Below, in pieces: positions 1 to 9,306 of a stretch of 64,000 bases of DNA (position 1 is its first letter; every line of letters starts with the position of its first letter). The notes below the pieces were generated by a model. It was not told the origin of the DNA. It made no database searches and was given only the letters and a program-made list of their open reading frames with translations. The DNA is from Bradyrhizobium sp. Y36. Its GTDB lineage: Bacteria > Pseudomonadota > Alphaproteobacteria > Rhizobiales > Xanthobacteraceae. Position numbers and translations under genes: made by a program. Location of the stretch: positions 62,001 through 126,000 of the forward strand of contig NZ_NWTI01000005.1 of the NCBI RefSeq assembly GCF_002531575.1, written 5' to 3'.

Positions 1-2
1 TC

Positions 3-671
3 GAGCAATTGATCGCGAAGTGGAAGGAAGGCAACGACATCGTCCACGCCCGACGCCTGTCGCGTGAGGGCGAAAGCCGCTTCAAACGTGCGACTGCGCA
101 TCTGTTCTACCGGCTGCTCGGCAAAATATCCTCCGTCGGCATCCCCGCCGATGTCGGCGACTTCCGCCTGATCGATCGCAAGGTGCTCGACGCTCTCAGG
201 CAGATGCCGGAGCAGGATCGCTTCGTGCGCGGCATGATCGCCTGGCTCGGCTTCCGGCAGGCCGAGGTCGCGTTCCACCGCCTCGAGCGCGCCGCGGGCG
301 AAACCAAATACCCGCTGTTCAAGATGGTCCGCCTTGCGGTGAACGCCGCACTCGGCTTTTCCGACCTGCCCTTGCGGCTTGCGATCTGGTGCGGATTGAC
401 GGTCTCCGGTCTGGCGCTGCTCTATGGCGGCTGGGTGGTCCTGTTGTGGCTCGGCAAGGACAGCCATCTCGTGACCGGCTGGTCCTCCACGATCGTCGTC
501 GTGTCGCTGCTGTGTGGCATCAACATGCTGATGACGGGCATCGTGGGGCTCTATGTCGGCCGCATCCATGCCGAGGTGAAACGCCGCCCGCTCTACGTGG
601 TGCAGACGCGCGTCGGTTTCGGTCGCGACGAGGCGGCGGCGGCACCGGCGATCCACGCCGTCAACGAGTGA
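3..671 (+). CDS. Glycosyltransferase family 2, DPM1/GtrB-like, C-terminal part (5' end outside window)
   Basis: The reading frame is already open at the window edge (Glu-Gln-Leu-Ile upstream of the first TTG), so the nucleotide-sugar-binding half lies outside. What remains is about 222 residues. First comes the end of the GT-A catalytic domain, with the family-typical stretch GDFRLIDRKVLDALRQMPE and the R/K-rich GETKYPLFKM segment. Two strongly hydrophobic segments and a short basic tail (KRRPLYVV) follow. This is the architecture of dolichyl/undecaprenyl-phosphate sugar synthases such as GtrB and ArnC, which load a sugar on a polyprenyl phosphate at the inner membrane face. A methyltransferase gene starts 9 bases after its stop, suggesting one transcript. 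The sugar and the acceptor are not readable from this fragment. Confidence 0.85.
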   Translation, partial: EQLIAKWKEGNDIVHARRLSREGESRFKRATAHLFYRLLGKISSVGIPADVGDFRLIDRKVLDALRQMPEQDRFVRGMIAWLGFRQAEVAFHRLERAAGETKYPLFKMVRLAVNAALGFSDLPLRLAIWCGLTVSGLALLYGGWVVLLWLGKDSHLVTGWSSTIVVVSLLCGINMLMTGIVGLYVGRIHAEVKRRPLYVVQTRVGFGRDEAAAAPAIHAVNE

Positions 672-679
672 CCCAGCGC

Positions 680-1363
680 ATGACAGAACTCTTCGACGGC
701 TACCACGACAACTACCGGGACGTGGTCCAATCCTCGATCGACTTCTCGGGCTTGCCGCATGATTTCTTCATGCGTGCAAAGGCCGATCTGCTGCGCGATC
801 TGATCGCGCGGCGGCTGGGCACGGAACGGCCGGATATGCTCGACGTCGGCTGCGGCGTCGGCAGCCTTCACCCGCTGCTGCACGGCATGGTCGGCCGCTT
901 GAGCGGCATCGACGTTTCCTCAGCCAGCCTGACGCAGGCGCGCGCTCGCAACCGCGGGGTCGATTACCGGGAGTTTGACGGCCGTACGTTTCCTTTTGCC
1001 GCTGGCAGCTTCGATCTGGTCACGGCCATCTGCGTGATGCACCATATCGTGCCGGCCGAATGGGCGCAGTTCGTCGCCGAGATGCGCCGTGTGACGCGCC
1101 CCGGCGGGCTTGTCTGCGTGATCGAGCACAATCCGTACAACCCGCTGACGCGGCTCGCCGTCGCGCGCTGTGAGTTCGACCGGGACGCGGTCTTGCTCGG
1201 TGCCGGCACCACGCGAAAGCTGATGGCTGCGGGCGGCCTGTGCGAGATCGGCGCGCGGCATTTCCTGCTGCTCCCCTGGGACAGCAAACCGGCGCGGCGG
1301 CTTGAGGGGGCCCTGGGCCGTATGTGGCTCGGCGGCCAATACGCCGCCTTCGGCACCGCCTAG
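680..1363 (+). CDS. Class I SAM-dependent methyltransferase
   Basis: A 227-residue methyltransferase of the UbiE/Methyltransf_11-25 type. Motif I is LDVGCGVGS at residues 54-62, the acidic residue that holds the SAM ribose is in GIDVS (Asp78), and an FDLV/CVMHHI segment forms motif II-III. The ATG at 680 is preferred over longer frames because it is 9 bases after the glycosyltransferase stop and starts a typical N-terminus. A frame extending upstream to 389 only overlaps the glycosyltransferase. Being coupled to a polyprenol-type glycosyltransferase suggests a role in modifying a glycolipid or polysaccharide precursor, but that is inference and the acceptor is unknown. Its stop is one base from the stop of the convergent membrane-protein gene. 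Confidence 0.85.
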   Translation: MTELFDGYHDNYRDVVQSSIDFSGLPHDFFMRAKADLLRDLIARRLGTERPDMLDVGCGVGSLHPLLHGMVGRLSGIDVSSASLTQARARNRGVDYREFDGRTFPFAAGSFDLVTAICVMHHIVPAEWAQFVAEMRRVTRPGGLVCVIEHNPYNPLTRLAVARCEFDRDAVLLGAGTTRKLMAAGGLCEIGARHFLLLPWDSKPARRLEGALGRMWLGGQYAAFGTA

Positions 1364-1364
1364 A

Positions 1365-2810
1365 CTATCTTTGCGGTGTATCTCGCCGCTTGTGCACGAC
1401 CGCCACATCGTCGCTGTAGACGCGCTGCCACTCGGGCAGCCGGTCGAGCATCGCCACCGCCGGCGTGCGCGGTGAGAGCAGGGTCGCGCCGATGTTGTAT
1501 TCGTCGAGCAGCTTGAGCAGATCTCCGAGGTCGATCAGCGCCAGCGCACGATTGTAGCGGTCGATGAACGGTCCCCCGTACAATTCGCCACGACCGTCGA
1601 TGAAGGTGGGAATGCCGGCATAGATCAAATAGCCGCCGAACGAATAATCGTTGAGCACGCGCCCTGCCCTCGCGAGATCGGTTTGGGCGATGGCAGCCGT
1701 CGGGGTGACGTTGGACGCCGGCCGGATGTCGCGCGCCAGAGCAAGTCCGCTGATGGCGGCCAAGGCAGCGACCGCGGCCAGGCCCAAACCGCGCGAGGAG
1801 CCGTCGGTATCGGTACGGCCTGGCCCGCCGAACGTCCGGCCCAGGGGGGCCGCCAGATAGAGCGGCGCCAGCATGGCCAACAGATCCGCATTGCGGATCT
1901 GCGCCAGCGCGAAATGGAGCAAGCCGATCACCACGAGGGCTCGCACGACCGGCAGCGTCACGCCGCGCGAGAGCGCGAAGATGCCTCCCAGCAGCAGCAA
2001 CTCGAAGCCGCCGACATGGCTGAAATCCTGCGGCCGCCATTCCCCGATCCAGGCGAGCGCAGAGCCGAGGCCGAGCGTCTTCAGCGGCATCAGCAGCGGC
2101 TCCGGCCCGTGCGGCGTCAGGCAGGACGCTGCAAGGGCAAGCGCAGAGAATGGCAGCCAGCGCAGCAGCACGCGCGGCCATTCACTTCGCGCTTCACGCA
2201 GCAGCGCCTCGAGCACCGCCGGGCCGATCAGCCCGAGCGCCAGCACCACGCTGCCGTGCAGATTGGTCCACAGCACCAGGAGCGGCAGCGCCCAATAGGG
2301 CGGAGGCCCGCCGCGGTCCATGCAACGAACCAGCGCCGCCGCCCAGGTCACCATCAGCGGCAGCACGAGGACGTGTGGCCGCGCCAGCATGTGCGGCGCG
2401 AGCAGGACGACCGCCGCGATCACCATGAGCAGCGTCAGGGTCGGCGAGAGTTCACGCAGCAGGAAGAACGTGAACAGGCCGAAGGCGAGCGCGATCGCCG
2501 CGGCCGCGATGGCGACGACGCCCGGCCAGCCGGCAAACGCGTGGACGGCGGCATAGATGACCTCTGACAGCCATTCGAAAGTGATCCAGGGCTCGCCGTG
2601 CATCGAAAAGGAAAACGGATCGCTCGTCGGCAGGGTGCCGTGCGCGATGATCCAGCGTCCGACCTCGATGTGAGAATAGCTGTCGGGATCGCCGAGCAGT
2701 CGCGGCCCGGCGACCAGCAGCAGGGCATAGATGCAGAGCCCCACGGCCCAAGGGAGCACCGCACGAGCCGAAAACGGTTGAACCGCGCTGTGGACGACCT
2801 GCTCAGTCAT
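1365..2810 (-). CDS. Polytopic membrane protein, GT-C/PMT-like
   Basis: A 481-residue protein with roughly ten hydrophobic helices spread over residues 20-400 and a soluble C-terminal tail. The N-terminal loop contains DPDSYSHIEVGRW and WLSEVIYA, acidic and aromatic residues placed after the first helix as in GT-C membrane glycosyltransferases. The tail carries NDYSFGGYLIY and FIDGRGELY, which recur in rhizobial proteins of this type that I remember only as hypothetical membrane proteins. The ATG at 2810 was chosen because the frame upstream is Arg-rich and not membrane-like. It is convergent with the glycosyltransferase/methyltransferase pair, so a role in surface glycan or lipid glycosylation is plausible but unproven. 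Confidence 0.7.
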   Translation of the reverse strand: MTEQVVHSAVQPFSARAVLPWAVGLCIYALLLVAGPRLLGDPDSYSHIEVGRWIIAHGTLPTSDPFSFSMHGEPWITFEWLSEVIYAAVHAFAGWPGVVAIAAAAIALAFGLFTFFLLRELSPTLTLLMVIAAVVLLAPHMLARPHVLVLPLMVTWAAALVRCMDRGGPPPYWALPLLVLWTNLHGSVVLALGLIGPAVLEALLREARSEWPRVLLRWLPFSALALAASCLTPHGPEPLLMPLKTLGLGSALAWIGEWRPQDFSHVGGFELLLLGGIFALSRGVTLPVVRALVVIGLLHFALAQIRNADLLAMLAPLYLAAPLGRTFGGPGRTDTDGSSRGLGLAAVAALAAISGLALARDIRPASNVTPTAAIAQTDLARAGRVLNDYSFGGYLIYAGIPTFIDGRGELYGGPFIDRYNRALALIDLGDLLKLLDEYNIGATLLSPRTPAVAMLDRLPEWQRVYSDDVAVVHKRRDTPQR

Positions 2811-2951
2811 GGCGGGCCAAAATAGGACGCAAGCGTTAAGGTCGCCTTTAATGTTTCGCGCATTTGCCGCGAGGCGTGTCCAGAAGCCCGCGCCTGCCGC
2901 CCGCTTGAGGCGTCGCTCGCGCCGGACACCCTGCCCGCGAACCGCGGCCAA

Positions 2952-2983
2952 CAAAAAACGCGGCGTTTCCGCCGCGTTTTTCA
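2952..2983 (-). terminator. Rho-independent terminator downstream of ftsH
   Basis: An 11-bp perfect stem (2955-2965 with 2970-2980, arm AAAACGCGGCG on the plus strand) closes a four-base loop. On the minus strand it is followed by a run of T. It lies about 20 bases after the ftsH stop, so it should end the ftsH transcript. Confidence 0.85.
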
Positions 2984-3003
2984 ATCTCATCCGTTGCTGG
3001 CGA

Positions 3004-4929
<1,926 letters not shown>

Positions 4930-5196
4930 CGATCTTCCTTCGTGGTCGCGCGGATCGCGGCCTGGTCCTTCAGGAGTTACCTTCAGGTGCTACTTGGGCA
5001 AGTTAGAGAAAATCCCCAAGGAATCCTCTCGGTTAGACGCATACAATCTAGGTGCCGCCCGGGTCGCTGCCAAGGGAATGAGATGGGACTATTTAGCCCA
5101 TCTTAGAGCGATTCCCGCTGAAATAATGGCGCCTGGGGCGGGGTTTTTCCTGCCTGGTTAAGGTGTCCTGACGGAGCCGGGGCGAAATGGCTGGTG

Positions 5197-6279
5197 TCAT
5201 GATCCGCCCTCGTCCCGCGTCTGTCCGCCCTTGCGGCGCCTGGCCGGCGCCGGTGCGATGTGGATACGCCCGCCGGCCAAGCTGATCAAGGCTCCCGCAA
5301 GGGTCTGCTTCACGCCCGGCCGACGACCGGGGCGAGCGCGGAGGCCTGCCGCAATGGCCTGATCCAGCACGGACATCAGGGTTTCGACCTTGCCGAGTTC
5401 CGCAGGCCCTTCATGCCCGAGCGCGTTGATGGCGCGCAGCAGGAGCCGCAGCCGGACCTCCTCCGGCAGGGCGGCAAAGGCCGACGCCTCGAAGCTTCGC
5501 GCGCCCGCCTGCGACGCATCGCCGCGATCCCGCAAACGGAGGAAGCGCTCGGCGCCGTCGGCCAGCACCTCGACTGCCGCATTCGCCCGCGCCAGCCTCG
5601 TCGCGAGCCGCGCCAGATTTCTGGCATCGCCGCCCTCGGCCGCGAGCAGCGGCAGCAGCGCACGCAGCCGTGGCCGGGTGAAGGCGGTGTCGCGGTTGGT
5701 GGGGTCGTCGGCAAAGCCGATTTTCGCCCGCCTCAAGGTCGCAACCAGTTGCGCCTTCGCCACGTCAAGCAGCGGGCGCGCCAGCATGATCCCGTCGCGC
5801 GCGCTGAGCGGAGCCATGGCCGACAGGCCGGCAAGTCCGCTGCCGCGGACCAGGCGCATCAACAGCGTCTCGGCCTGGTCGTCGCGGGTGTGGGCGGTCA
5901 GCACGTGGCTGGCGCCGACGGCTCGCGCGGCCTCCGCGAGCAGACGGTAGCGGGCGTTGCGTGCGGCCGCCGGCAGCCCCGTCTTCGGCTTGGCGCCGCG
6001 CCAGCGCAGGGTCCGGTGCGGCAATCCGAGCTCAGTGGCCAGCCGCTTGACCTCGCGCGCCTCGCGCGCCGCCTCGGGCCGCAGGCCGTGATCGATCGTG
6101 ACGACGGTGAGACGCGGCGCGCGCGCAAGGCTGCGCTGCCAGCGCGCCATCAGCCACATCAGCGCGACCGAGTCCGGTCCGCCGGAGACGGCGAGCACCA
6201 GCGCGGGCGCATTCTTCAGCCCGGCGAAGAGCCGGCTCGCCTCGCGTGTCGAGATCGGAGAATTGTCATCGTCTGACAT
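5197..6279 (-). CDS. tilS: tRNA(Ile)-lysidine synthase TilS
   Basis: A 360-residue enzyme that attaches lysine to C34 of tRNA-Ile(CAU) so that it reads AUA codons; essential in most bacteria. The PP-loop ATP pyrophosphatase motif SGGPDS is at residues 32-37. It is followed by TIDHGLR, LPAAARNARYRLL and the AHTRDDQAET motif of the TilS family. The rest is an alanine/arginine-rich C-terminal region, shorter than in E. coli TilS as is usual in alphaproteobacteria. ATG 6279 was chosen; a TTG five codons upstream is possible. It lies 76 bases downstream of cpoB in the order pal-cpoB-tilS-ftsH that is common in this group. Confidence 0.95.
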   Translation of the reverse strand: MSDDDNSPISTREASRLFAGLKNAPALVLAVSGGPDSVALMWLMARWQRSLARAPRLTVVTIDHGLRPEAAREAREVKRLATELGLPHRTLRWRGAKPKTGLPAAARNARYRLLAEAARAVGASHVLTAHTRDDQAETLLMRLVRGSGLAGLSAMAPLSARDGIMLARPLLDVAKAQLVATLRRAKIGFADDPTNRDTAFTRPRLRALLPLLAAEGGDARNLARLATRLARANAAVEVLADGAERFLRLRDRGDASQAGARSFEASAFAALPEEVRLRLLLRAINALGHEGPAELGKVETLMSVLDQAIAAGLRARPGRRPGVKQTLAGALISLAGGRIHIAPAPARRRKGGQTRDEGGS

Positions 6280-6355
6280 GACGCTGCCCAGCAATCGCCA
6301 GCGGATGGCTGCAATGTTTAGCGCAGCACCATCCGTATTGTCAGGCCCCCGGACG

Positions 6356-7405
6356 TCAGCACTTCACCCGCTTCTGCTCGCGGTCGACCGCGGCTTTGAC
6401 GCCGGCGGAGGCGCGCGGATATTTGCGGCCGACCTCGCCGAAAGCGGCGCAGGCGGCCTCCTTCTCCTTCAGCGCGGCGAGCGACTGTCCGAGCCGCAGC
6501 AGCGCATCCGGGGCCTTGGCCGATTTCTCGTATTTGGTGGTGACGGCGAGGAAGGCCTCCGCGGAATCGCGATATTGCTGGCGCTGGAAGTAGCTCTCGC
6601 CGAGCCAGTATTGCGCGTCCCCGAGCAGCGGGTCGCTGGGATATTTCTGCGTGAAGTTCTTCATGGTCTGCTCGGCGAGCGCATAGTCCTTGCGCTGCAT
6701 GTAGCCGATGCCGAGGTCGAATTCGTCGCGCGGCGTTGCCGAGGGCGGCAACGTCGTCAGGCCTGTACCGCCACCCTGTGCCGGATAGCCCTGCTGCGCC
6801 GGCGGATAGCCGGGCTGGGCCGCCGGCGGCGCCGCCTGCGGCTGATAGCGAGGGCTGGTGTTGGCAAGATCGAGCGGCTCGCCGGCGCCGCGGCCGCCGG
6901 GCGAGCCAATTTGGCCGCCGGCCGACATGGGCTGCTGCCCGCCGCCGAGCGCGCGCGGCGCACCCGGCGCATTCGGATTCTGGTTCGGGTCGAACGCATC
7001 GCCGCGGCGGCTCTTGCCGGGGGCGCCGGGCACCGGCTGCTCCTGAATGATCGGCGCGGGAGAGGCGATCTGCGGCTGCTCGTAATTCGGCTGGGCCTGC
7101 TGTTGCGGCGGCTGCTGCTGGCGGTAGGCTGGCGCGACCTGGGCTGGCGGGGTCGCCGCGACATTGGGCTGCCCCTGTCCGGGCCCGCCTTGCGCGCCGC
7201 CCTCGAGCGCCCGCAGCCGCTCTTCGAGCTGGCGATTGCGGTATTGCAGCTCTTCGTTCTGGCCGGTGAGCTGGCGCAGCTGGTTCTCCAGCCGCTCGAT
7301 CCGCATCTCGGGATCATCATCCGTCTGGGCGAAGACGGGCGTGAACAAGGGGAGCAGCGCGGCGATGGCCACGGTGCCGGTAAAGACCTTAAATCTGGAT
7401 GACAT
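6356..7405 (-). CDS. cpoB: Cell division coordinator CpoB (YbgF family)
   Basis: A 349-residue periplasmic protein that in E. coli coordinates outer-membrane constriction by Tol-Pal with PBP1B septal synthesis. It has a signal peptide (cleavage near VFA-QT, residues 24-28) and a trimerising coiled coil (about 32-69, heptad-like ENQLRQLTGQNEELQ). A long Pro/Gln/Gly-rich linker (70-225) follows, then three TPR repeats from about residue 227 (DEFDLGIGYMQRKDY, DAQYWLGESYFQRQQY, DALLRLGQSL). ATG 7405 has AGGGCAAG just upstream; the longer frame to 7555 overlaps the hairpin after pal and lacks a signal sequence at its start. The linker is much longer than in E. coli. Confidence 0.93.
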   Translation of the reverse strand: MSSRFKVFTGTVAIAALLPLFTPVFAQTDDDPEMRIERLENQLRQLTGQNEELQYRNRQLEERLRALEGGAQGGPGQGQPNVAATPPAQVAPAYRQQQPPQQQAQPNYEQPQIASPAPIIQEQPVPGAPGKSRRGDAFDPNQNPNAPGAPRALGGGQQPMSAGGQIGSPGGRGAGEPLDLANTSPRYQPQAAPPAAQPGYPPAQQGYPAQGGGTGLTTLPPSATPRDEFDLGIGYMQRKDYALAEQTMKNFTQKYPSDPLLGDAQYWLGESYFQRQQYRDSAEAFLAVTTKYEKSAKAPDALLRLGQSLAALKEKEAACAAFGEVGRKYPRASAGVKAAVDREQKRVKC

Positions 7406-7528
7406 CTTGCCCTGACGACGAAAGCGAAATGGCCTGCGACGGAACATGTGACGCGCCACACATTGAAGGGGAGTACGCCAAAAATGTGTCTGGTGCCACG
7501 GGGATTCTGTCACAGAATGCTGAAACGA

Positions 7529-7554
7529 AACCGGCGCCCGAAAGGGCGCCGGCA
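7529..7554 (-). terminator. Strong hairpin between pal and cpoB
   Basis: Nine-base GC-only arms (CCGGCGCCC at 7531-7539, GGGCGCCGG at 7544-7552) with a 4-base loop. On the minus strand it is followed by TTTCGTTTC, an imperfect U-tract. It lies about 40 bases after the pal stop. It may terminate or attenuate pal transcription, making cpoB expression lower, or act as an mRNA stabiliser. Confidence 0.6.
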
Positions 7555-7592
7555 TAATTGGTCTGTGAAGATGAACGGGGCCTGACTGAGCG

Positions 7593-8081
7593 TCAGGAGC
7601 TCGCGTTCAGCACGGTGACGGCGCGACGGTTCTGCGACCAGCAGGAGATGTCGTTACAGACGGCGACCGGCCGCTCCTTGCCGTAGGAGATCGTGCGCAT
7701 GCGGTTCGCATCGATGCCGCGCGAGGCGAGGAACGAGCGGACCGACTGGGCGCGGCGGGCGCCGAGCGCGATGTTGTATTCGCGCGTGCCGCGCTCGTCG
7801 GCGTGACCTTCGATGGTGAAGGAGTAGCGCGGATAGGTCTGCAGCCACTGCGCCTGCTTCTCCAGGGTCACGATCGCCTGCGGCGTCAGATCGGTCTGGT
7901 CGCTTTCGAAGAACACGCGGTCACCCACGTTCACCACGAAGTCCTGCTGACTGCCCGGCGTCGCCGCATTGGCCATCGCATCCGTCGCAGCATTCTTGTT
8001 GGCGCAGGCACCCATCGACAGAGCGACGGCGAGCACCGCGGCCAGCTTCAATCCCTGGAGGATACGCATAGGATGTTTCAT
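7593..8081 (-). CDS. pal: Peptidoglycan-associated lipoprotein Pal
   Basis: A 162-residue outer-membrane lipoprotein that binds peptidoglycan and, with TolB and TolA, draws the outer membrane inward during division. A type II signal peptide ends in LSMGAC with lipidated Cys26. The OmpA-like domain (about 55-160) contains FEGHADERGTREYN-type residues (here IEGHADERGTREYN) and the ISYGKERP signature. The start at 8081 is preceded by GGAGG at good spacing. In this genome pal is separated from tolB by two signalling genes, an unusual arrangement (see findings). Confidence 0.97.
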   Translation of the reverse strand: MKHPMRILQGLKLAAVLAVALSMGACANKNAATDAMANAATPGSQQDFVVNVGDRVFFESDQTDLTPQAIVTLEKQAQWLQTYPRYSFTIEGHADERGTREYNIALGARRAQSVRSFLASRGIDANRMRTISYGKERPVAVCNDISCWSQNRRAVTVLNASS

Positions 8082-8389
8082 TCCGGAGCCTCCACGCTCA
8101 CGTTCGTCCACTGCTGTCCGGTCTACAGGGGGTTGGTTAAGCGAACGTTCCGTCAACCTTGACGGAACCTTGCGTCGGCCGATCAAATGCCCCCAACCGG
8201 CGAAAAGCACCCATCATGGTTAATGGGTTGTAAATGTGGCGCGAGGGTGAAGGCAAGCCGCGGAGGCCGGGAAAAACGCCGTTTTCGGCCGGAATTTTGG
8301 GTTTCGACGCGCGAGGCCGGCCTGCGCGTGACCGCTGAAGGGCCGGGATCAGGCTCAAGCGTGGCGCCGCATCCGCGCCAGCGCGGACT
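8082..8389. other. 308-bp gap between the FeeM-like gene and pal
   Basis: No supported gene. It should hold the pal promoter. On the minus strand a small hairpin (GCCG-AAAA-CGGC followed by GTTTTT, plus-strand 8272-8289) may be the terminator of the FeeM-like gene. Confidence 0.5.
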
Positions 8390-9115
8390 TCAAGCGTGTG
8401 CGGCGTCAGCCACGAGCACCGGCCGCTGCGGCACCTGGCGCTGGCCGCCGCGCCCGAACAGCATCCGCCGTTCGAAGGCGGTCGACCGCATAATCGGATA
8501 GCGCTCGAACACCTTCTTGCGGAAAGCCGGGAAATCCGCCGCCATCAGCCCGAAGGGCTTGGTGAGGCCGGGAACCAGCCGCGGCTCGGCGATTGTCTCG
8601 TGCAGGAACACCCGCCGGTAGAACGCCTGATGCTCGGAACGCACGATGGCAAGGCCGAGGTCGGCATTGAAATGCTCGCAGGCCATATAAGCGAGACGGG
8701 TGGTCAGATAGGGCAGTTCAGGAACCCGCTTGATCTGGTCGGGATCGGCGACGAAGCGGGTCGGGTCGATCATGACCTCGCCGCGATCGAGCCGCGGCAG
8801 CAGGATGTCCGGGAAGACATCCGCCGAGGTGGATTCGCGCCACTCCGATGTCAGCACGCTGATGCGGACCGAGCTGCAGAGCTCGCCATGGAGATAGACG
8901 CCGAAGGTCCAGGCGTTGGGCAACTCGTCGTAGCGGTCGGTGACCCGCGCGTCCGCCGAGGGCTTGACGGCGCCTTCCCGCAAATAGGCGCGGTAGCGGA
9001 GATTGTAGATCTCCTCCTTCTCCGCGACCGTTTCGGCAAGATGATAATCGACGTCAGTCAGGAGGTCCGCTCCCCGTCCAACAGCCGAAATGACAGATCT
9101 GGCTGAGGACTGCAT
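8390..9115 (-). CDS. FeeM / autoinducer-synthase-like N-acyltransferase
   Basis: A 241-residue GNAT-fold protein resembling N-acyl amino acid synthase FeeM and LuxI-type synthases, which transfer a fatty acyl chain from acyl-ACP to an amino acid or SAM. Visible signs are YHLAETVAEKEEIYNLRYRAYLREG at the start (the LuxI/FeeM-like RYR entry helix), SVRISVLTSEW and EVMIDPTRFVADP (the E-x-TRF segment of this superfamily), then a helical C-terminus. ATG 9115 has AAGGAG just upstream. No luxR-type gene is adjacent, so it is an orphan synthase. The product could be an N-acyl amino acid rather than a homoserine lactone. A 20-bp imperfect dyad lies 129 bases upstream. It sits between GGDEF-EAL and pal genes. 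Confidence 0.7.
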   Translation of the reverse strand: MQSSARSVISAVGRGADLLTDVDYHLAETVAEKEEIYNLRYRAYLREGAVKPSADARVTDRYDELPNAWTFGVYLHGELCSSVRISVLTSEWRESTSADVFPDILLPRLDRGEVMIDPTRFVADPDQIKRVPELPYLTTRLAYMACEHFNADLGLAIVRSEHQAFYRRVFLHETIAEPRLVPGLTKPFGLMAADFPAFRKKVFERYPIMRSTAFERRMLFGRGGQRQVPQRPVLVADAAHA

Positions 9116-9243
9116 TCCAACTCCTTACACACACTCACGCCGCGGCATTCGAAAGTTATTCCTGCAAGACAACTTGCGCGGGCGTGGTAATTTATTAACA
9201 CCTTCTTAACAAGTTTGCAAAGCAATCGAAGGGTTAGGGTTAA

Positions 9244-9263
9244 CCTCCGTAGCACTACGGTGG
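9244..9263. promoter_or_regulatory. 20-bp dyad upstream of the FeeM-like gene
   Basis: Arms CCTCCGTAG and CTACGGTGG match at 8 of 9 positions around a 2-base centre; the inner 14 bases are a perfect palindrome. Its size resembles a LuxR-type operator, but the sequence is not a standard lux box. It may be a regulator site, or the stem of a 3' hairpin for the gene upstream. Confidence 0.4.
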
Positions 9264-9306
9264 GCCTGCAACAGCCTGAAATGACGGGACGTTTCGGGAA
9301 ATGGAG

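Noticed and set aside
8390..9115. True LuxI homoserine-lactone synthase
   Set aside because: The segment pattern fits FeeM-like acyltransferases at least as well, and no luxR gene is adjacent, so the narrower name was not used.
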